Part shown: positions 16,330-18,203 of the stretch, one piece after another
Layout: each line of letters starts with the position of its first letter
Numbering within the stretch: the stretch's first letter is position 1
Assembly (NCBI GenBank): GCA_001412365.1
Contig: LKUE01000424.1
Coordinates: forward strand, 1 to 18,203
From: Desulfuromonas sp. SDB
GTDB lineage: Bacteria > SDB-A
Length of the DNA stretch: 18,203 nucleotides
Reading direction: 5' to 3'
Program-made: the position numbers and the translations under genes
Notes under the pieces: generated by a model
What the model was told of the DNA's origin: nothing
Databases searched by the model: none
What the model saw: only the letters and a program-made list of their open reading frames with translations

Positions 16330-16358
16330 TTGTATAAAATTCCAGGTTTATATTATAT
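16330..16358 (+). promoter_or_regulatory. Possible sigma-70-type promoter for the 16415 gene
   Basis: TTGTAT (16330-16335) and TTATAT (16353-16358) are 17 bp apart and lie about 55 bp before the TTG start at 16415. Both boxes are imperfect and the surroundings are AT-rich, so this could be chance. The rest of the 210-bp spacer before the gene shows nothing I can name. Confidence 0.3.
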
Positions 16359-16414
16359 TCAAAATGAAATAGAATATTAATTAGGTTAAGGCAATTAAAT
16401 TAAAGGAGGTATAT

Positions 16415-17539
16415 TTGAAAATTCTTAAAATTGTGATGATGATGATGATGTTATCCGGCGGTGCATTTAATTTTTTAAGTGCCCAGGGACAATTGGTTTG
16501 GGGACCGGTTACCCCTCCTGCCCAGGATAGCCACGGTTTATACGGTATGTGCTATAACTCCTCCAATGACCGGATTTACTATCTAAACCTTTACAATAAT
16601 CTTATCTACATAGCCAGTTCTGATCAATCTCTCACCTATTACGGCTCTCTGCCCACTCCCTACAACCTCAATGGCTTCGCCGACATCACCTACTGCAGCC
16701 AGGACAACACTTTCTGGCTGGTCAACCGGGGAACCTTTAAAGCTTATCATATTGACACCCTGGGTAATGTTCTGGGCTCTTTCGACTGCCCCGCCACTAC
16801 CTATCCTTCGGGAATAACCTGGATGGAAAATACCGGAACCTTATTTTTTGTGGACCGGATGAATGCCTCTCCCCACTACATTTATGAAACCGATACTCTG
16901 GGCAATCTATTGAATACCATGACTCATCCCGGTCAGGGATATTTAGGACCCAGGTGTTTAGCCAGTGTACAAGCAGGATACAGTTCACAGCTGTTAAATG
17001 TTTTTACTCACTTCAACAGTGCCAGTACTCTGGATTCCTCCACAGTGATGATGTTAAATCCTCAAACCGGAGCATGGGTAAACGGATTCAGATTTACCTG
17101 CTCCACCCAAGACAATATCCGGGGAATTGAATTCGATCCCAGGGACAGCAGTTTGTGGATTACTAACTTCTCCAATGGCTGAGGAAGCTGTCCTGGGGTC
17201 TTGTTCAAGACCACCGGCTTCTCAGTTGGAGGAGCACAAGAAAATCCGAACATAAATACAATTAGTGAAATACGCCTTTCTCTCAATCCTAACCCTTTTA
17301 AGCAATATATTGAAATCAGCTACCAGCTTTCCCATTCAGCTCAGGTGAGTTTAAGGATCTATGATCTCAACGGAAGAGAAGTTGCCGAGTTGGTCAACCA
17401 AAATCAACCTGCCGGTAGCTATCAACTCAACTGGGATGGGAAAACTGATCAAGGGTGTCAATTAAATTCCGGTGTTTTTTTCTATAGATTGAATATAGAT
17501 GATCAGCAGTTAACCGGTAGAATTGTAAAAATTAATTAG
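16415..17539 (+). pseudogene. Secreted propeller protein with sorting tail, interrupted by an in-frame TGA
   Basis: Translation begins at TTG 16415 (AAAGGAGGT ends 4 nt upstream) with a signal peptide (MKILKIVMMMMMLSGGAFNF). About 230 residues of NHL/propeller-like repeats follow, for example GLYGMCYNSSNDRIYYLNLYNN, NTFWLVNRGTFKAYHID and GIEFDPRDSSLWITNF. At codon 256 (17180-17182) there is a TGA. The same frame then continues without a break (GSCPGVLFKTTGFSVGG) into an FCB-type tail, VSLRIYDLNGREVAELV and SGVFFYRLN, to TAG at 17537-17539. The tail matches those of the other exported proteins here, so the two parts were one gene. The likely explanation is a point mutation (TGG or CGA to TGA) or a base-calling error. 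Readthrough or selenocysteine insertion is a less likely alternative. The TTG at 17201 is unlikely to be a separate start because it lacks a ribosome binding site and a signal peptide. Confidence 0.8.
17184..17221 (+). other. Two-part hairpin immediately after the in-frame TGA
   Basis: One base after the TGA, a lower stem of 7 bp (GAAGCTG with CGGCTTC, one G-U pair) encloses a 6/2-nt internal loop. An upper stem follows (GGTCTTG with CAAGACC, six effective pairs with loop GTTC). The overall size (38 nt) and position resemble bacterial SECIS elements, but the structure also lies in coding sequence and may be fortuitous. Confidence 0.4.
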
Positions 17540-17548
17540 GGTAATTTT

Positions 17549-17580
17549 TGGGGATTTCTTATAATTATAAGAAATCCCCA
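17549..17580. terminator. Perfect 32-bp palindrome between convergent genes
   Basis: The sequence is its own reverse complement, opening TGGGGATTTCTTAT and closing with the mirror. It lies 10 bp after the plus-strand stop and 9 bp before the minus-strand stop. As RNA it would form a 14-bp stem with a 4-nt loop on either strand, so it probably ends both transcripts. Neither side has a proper T-run after the stem. Confidence 0.75.
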
Positions 17581-17588
17581 CAGGTAAT

Positions 17589-18068
17589 CTAAAAATCCCA
17601 AAGTATCATAATTTTTTTAGGTTTATCCGGATCAATCAACACATCTACGATCATATCCCGGTGCAGTTTGCTTAGATTGATTAAATTCATAGTTTCTTTC
17701 TTGTCAACCACATAGGGTGATTTATAATCCGATTCAATTTCTAATTTAAATTTAATCACCGGGCAGTTATTTATCTCCGTACCGGTTTCATTAAAATCAA
17801 CAATCCTGGCTCTTCCCCGGTATCCATGTTGGTTTAAATATTTATACCGGTTCAAAGTCCTCAGATTGGAAACATACATAATTCCTATCATCGCCACCGG
17901 ACTGCCTGTAAATATAGCCCCCATCACAAATAAAAATAATTTCAGATTATGTCCGTCGTCAGTCTGGGCCTCCGGGGAAACAACAAATCCGGCGATAAGC
18001 ATGATTACCCCGATCAAAATTAAGGGGGCTATAATGATTATGGTATTAGCTGATTTTATTTCCCACAT
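17589..18068 (-). CDS. Small membrane protein, DUF3592-like
   Basis: A 159-residue protein with two transmembrane helices (residues about 10-30, IIIIAPLILIGVIMLIAGFVV, and about 43-66, LFLFVMGAIFTGSPVAMIGIMYV). A soluble beta-rich domain follows. It fits the DUF3592-like pattern: GYRGRARIVDFNETGTEINNCPVIKFKLEIES, then a hydrophobic strand pair and VDVLIDPDKPKKIMIL at the end. The function of the family is unknown. The start ATG (18066-18068) lacks a clear ribosome binding site. The gene stands alone, convergent with the propeller gene across the palindrome. Confidence 0.72.
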   Translation of the reverse strand: MWEIKSANTIIIIAPLILIGVIMLIAGFVVSPEAQTDDGHNLKLFLFVMGAIFTGSPVAMIGIMYVSNLRTLNRYKYLNQHGYRGRARIVDFNETGTEINNCPVIKFKLEIESDYKSPYVVDKKETMNLINLSKLHRDMIVDVLIDPDKPKKIMILWDF

Positions 18069-18203
18069 AGATAAATCATATATTGAATTTAATAAATTTT
18101 CATTAGGATAATTTCATCTATAAAAAACTTTTCAATTTACCAGGGATAAAATAGTATTGTTAAAATATCGAATGCAGTTGAAATTGAACATTTTTTTCAG
18201 GAG
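18069..18203 (+). promoter_or_regulatory. Intergenic region ending in a ribosome binding site
   Basis: This AT-rich spacer holds no frame of its own that I can support. The last six bases of the window (CAGGAG) look like a ribosome binding site, so a plus-strand gene probably starts a few bases beyond the edge. Confidence 0.4.

Noticed and set aside
17201-17539. A separate gene starting at TTG 17201
   Set aside because: It lacks a ribosome binding site and signal peptide, starts in the middle of a propeller strand, and is in the same frame as the gene upstream; it is better read as the broken-off tail.
16415-17539. TGA read as a sense codon genome-wide
   Set aside because: TGA ends dinB, the flavodoxin and the amidotransferase at sensible family lengths, and tryptophan is encoded by TGG throughout, so a changed genetic code does not fit.

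Overview
The window reads as chromosomal DNA from a Gram-negative bacterium of the FCB type (Fibrobacteres-Chlorobi-Bacteroidetes and allied candidate phyla such as Cloacimonadota). Four large secreted proteins end in a C-terminal immunoglobulin-like or sorting-tail domain of the kind used for type IX secretion in that group. There is also an outer-membrane beta-barrel of the PorT-like family, and most genes have strong AGGAGG-type ribosome binding sites. The DNA is moderately AT-rich by eye. The phylum call is an inference. I see no tRNA, rRNA, CRISPR array, transposase or phage gene.

Layout. Positions 38-3656 hold a tightly packed minus-strand cluster: a TIGR02206-like membrane protein, a small exported protein, a class I glutamine amidotransferase-like protein, a flavodoxin, a DUF559/Vsr-like nuclease, and a small lipoprotein gene broken by an in-frame TAA. 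Divergent from it are a secreted M1 metallopeptidase with extra C-terminal domains (3766-6228) and DNA polymerase IV (6325-7398). A 425-bp gap follows that contains an unlisted 44-codon gene between two hairpins, then a secreted C10 cysteine protease (7824-9293). A convergent 73-codon charged-protein gene (9350-9571) comes next, then a FabK/nitronate monooxygenase-family flavoenzyme (9711-10733).

Convergent to that is a two-gene minus-strand unit: an outer-membrane barrel followed by an 866-residue YVTN-type beta-propeller with a sorting tail (14063-10758). Next comes a coupled plus-strand pair, a YjbQ/UPF0047 protein and a membrane-anchored metallophosphoesterase (14171-15432). A SIMPL-domain protein lies on the minus strand (15449-16204). 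A secreted propeller protein (16415-17539) has its reading frame interrupted by a single TGA. The last gene is a small DUF3592-like membrane protein (17589-18068).

How the genes relate. The common theme is the cell envelope and exterior: two exported peptidases, two exported propellers, an outer-membrane barrel, periplasmic or lipoprotein factors and membrane proteins. Polymerase IV, the FabK-like enzyme and YjbQ are housekeeping or repair genes scattered among them. I do not see a clear new multi-gene system. The strongest leads are two genes whose downstream reading frame continues intact past one stop codon (the second has a SECIS-like hairpin right after the TGA), a possible ATC start codon in the YjbQ gene, and the isolated 44-codon basic gene.
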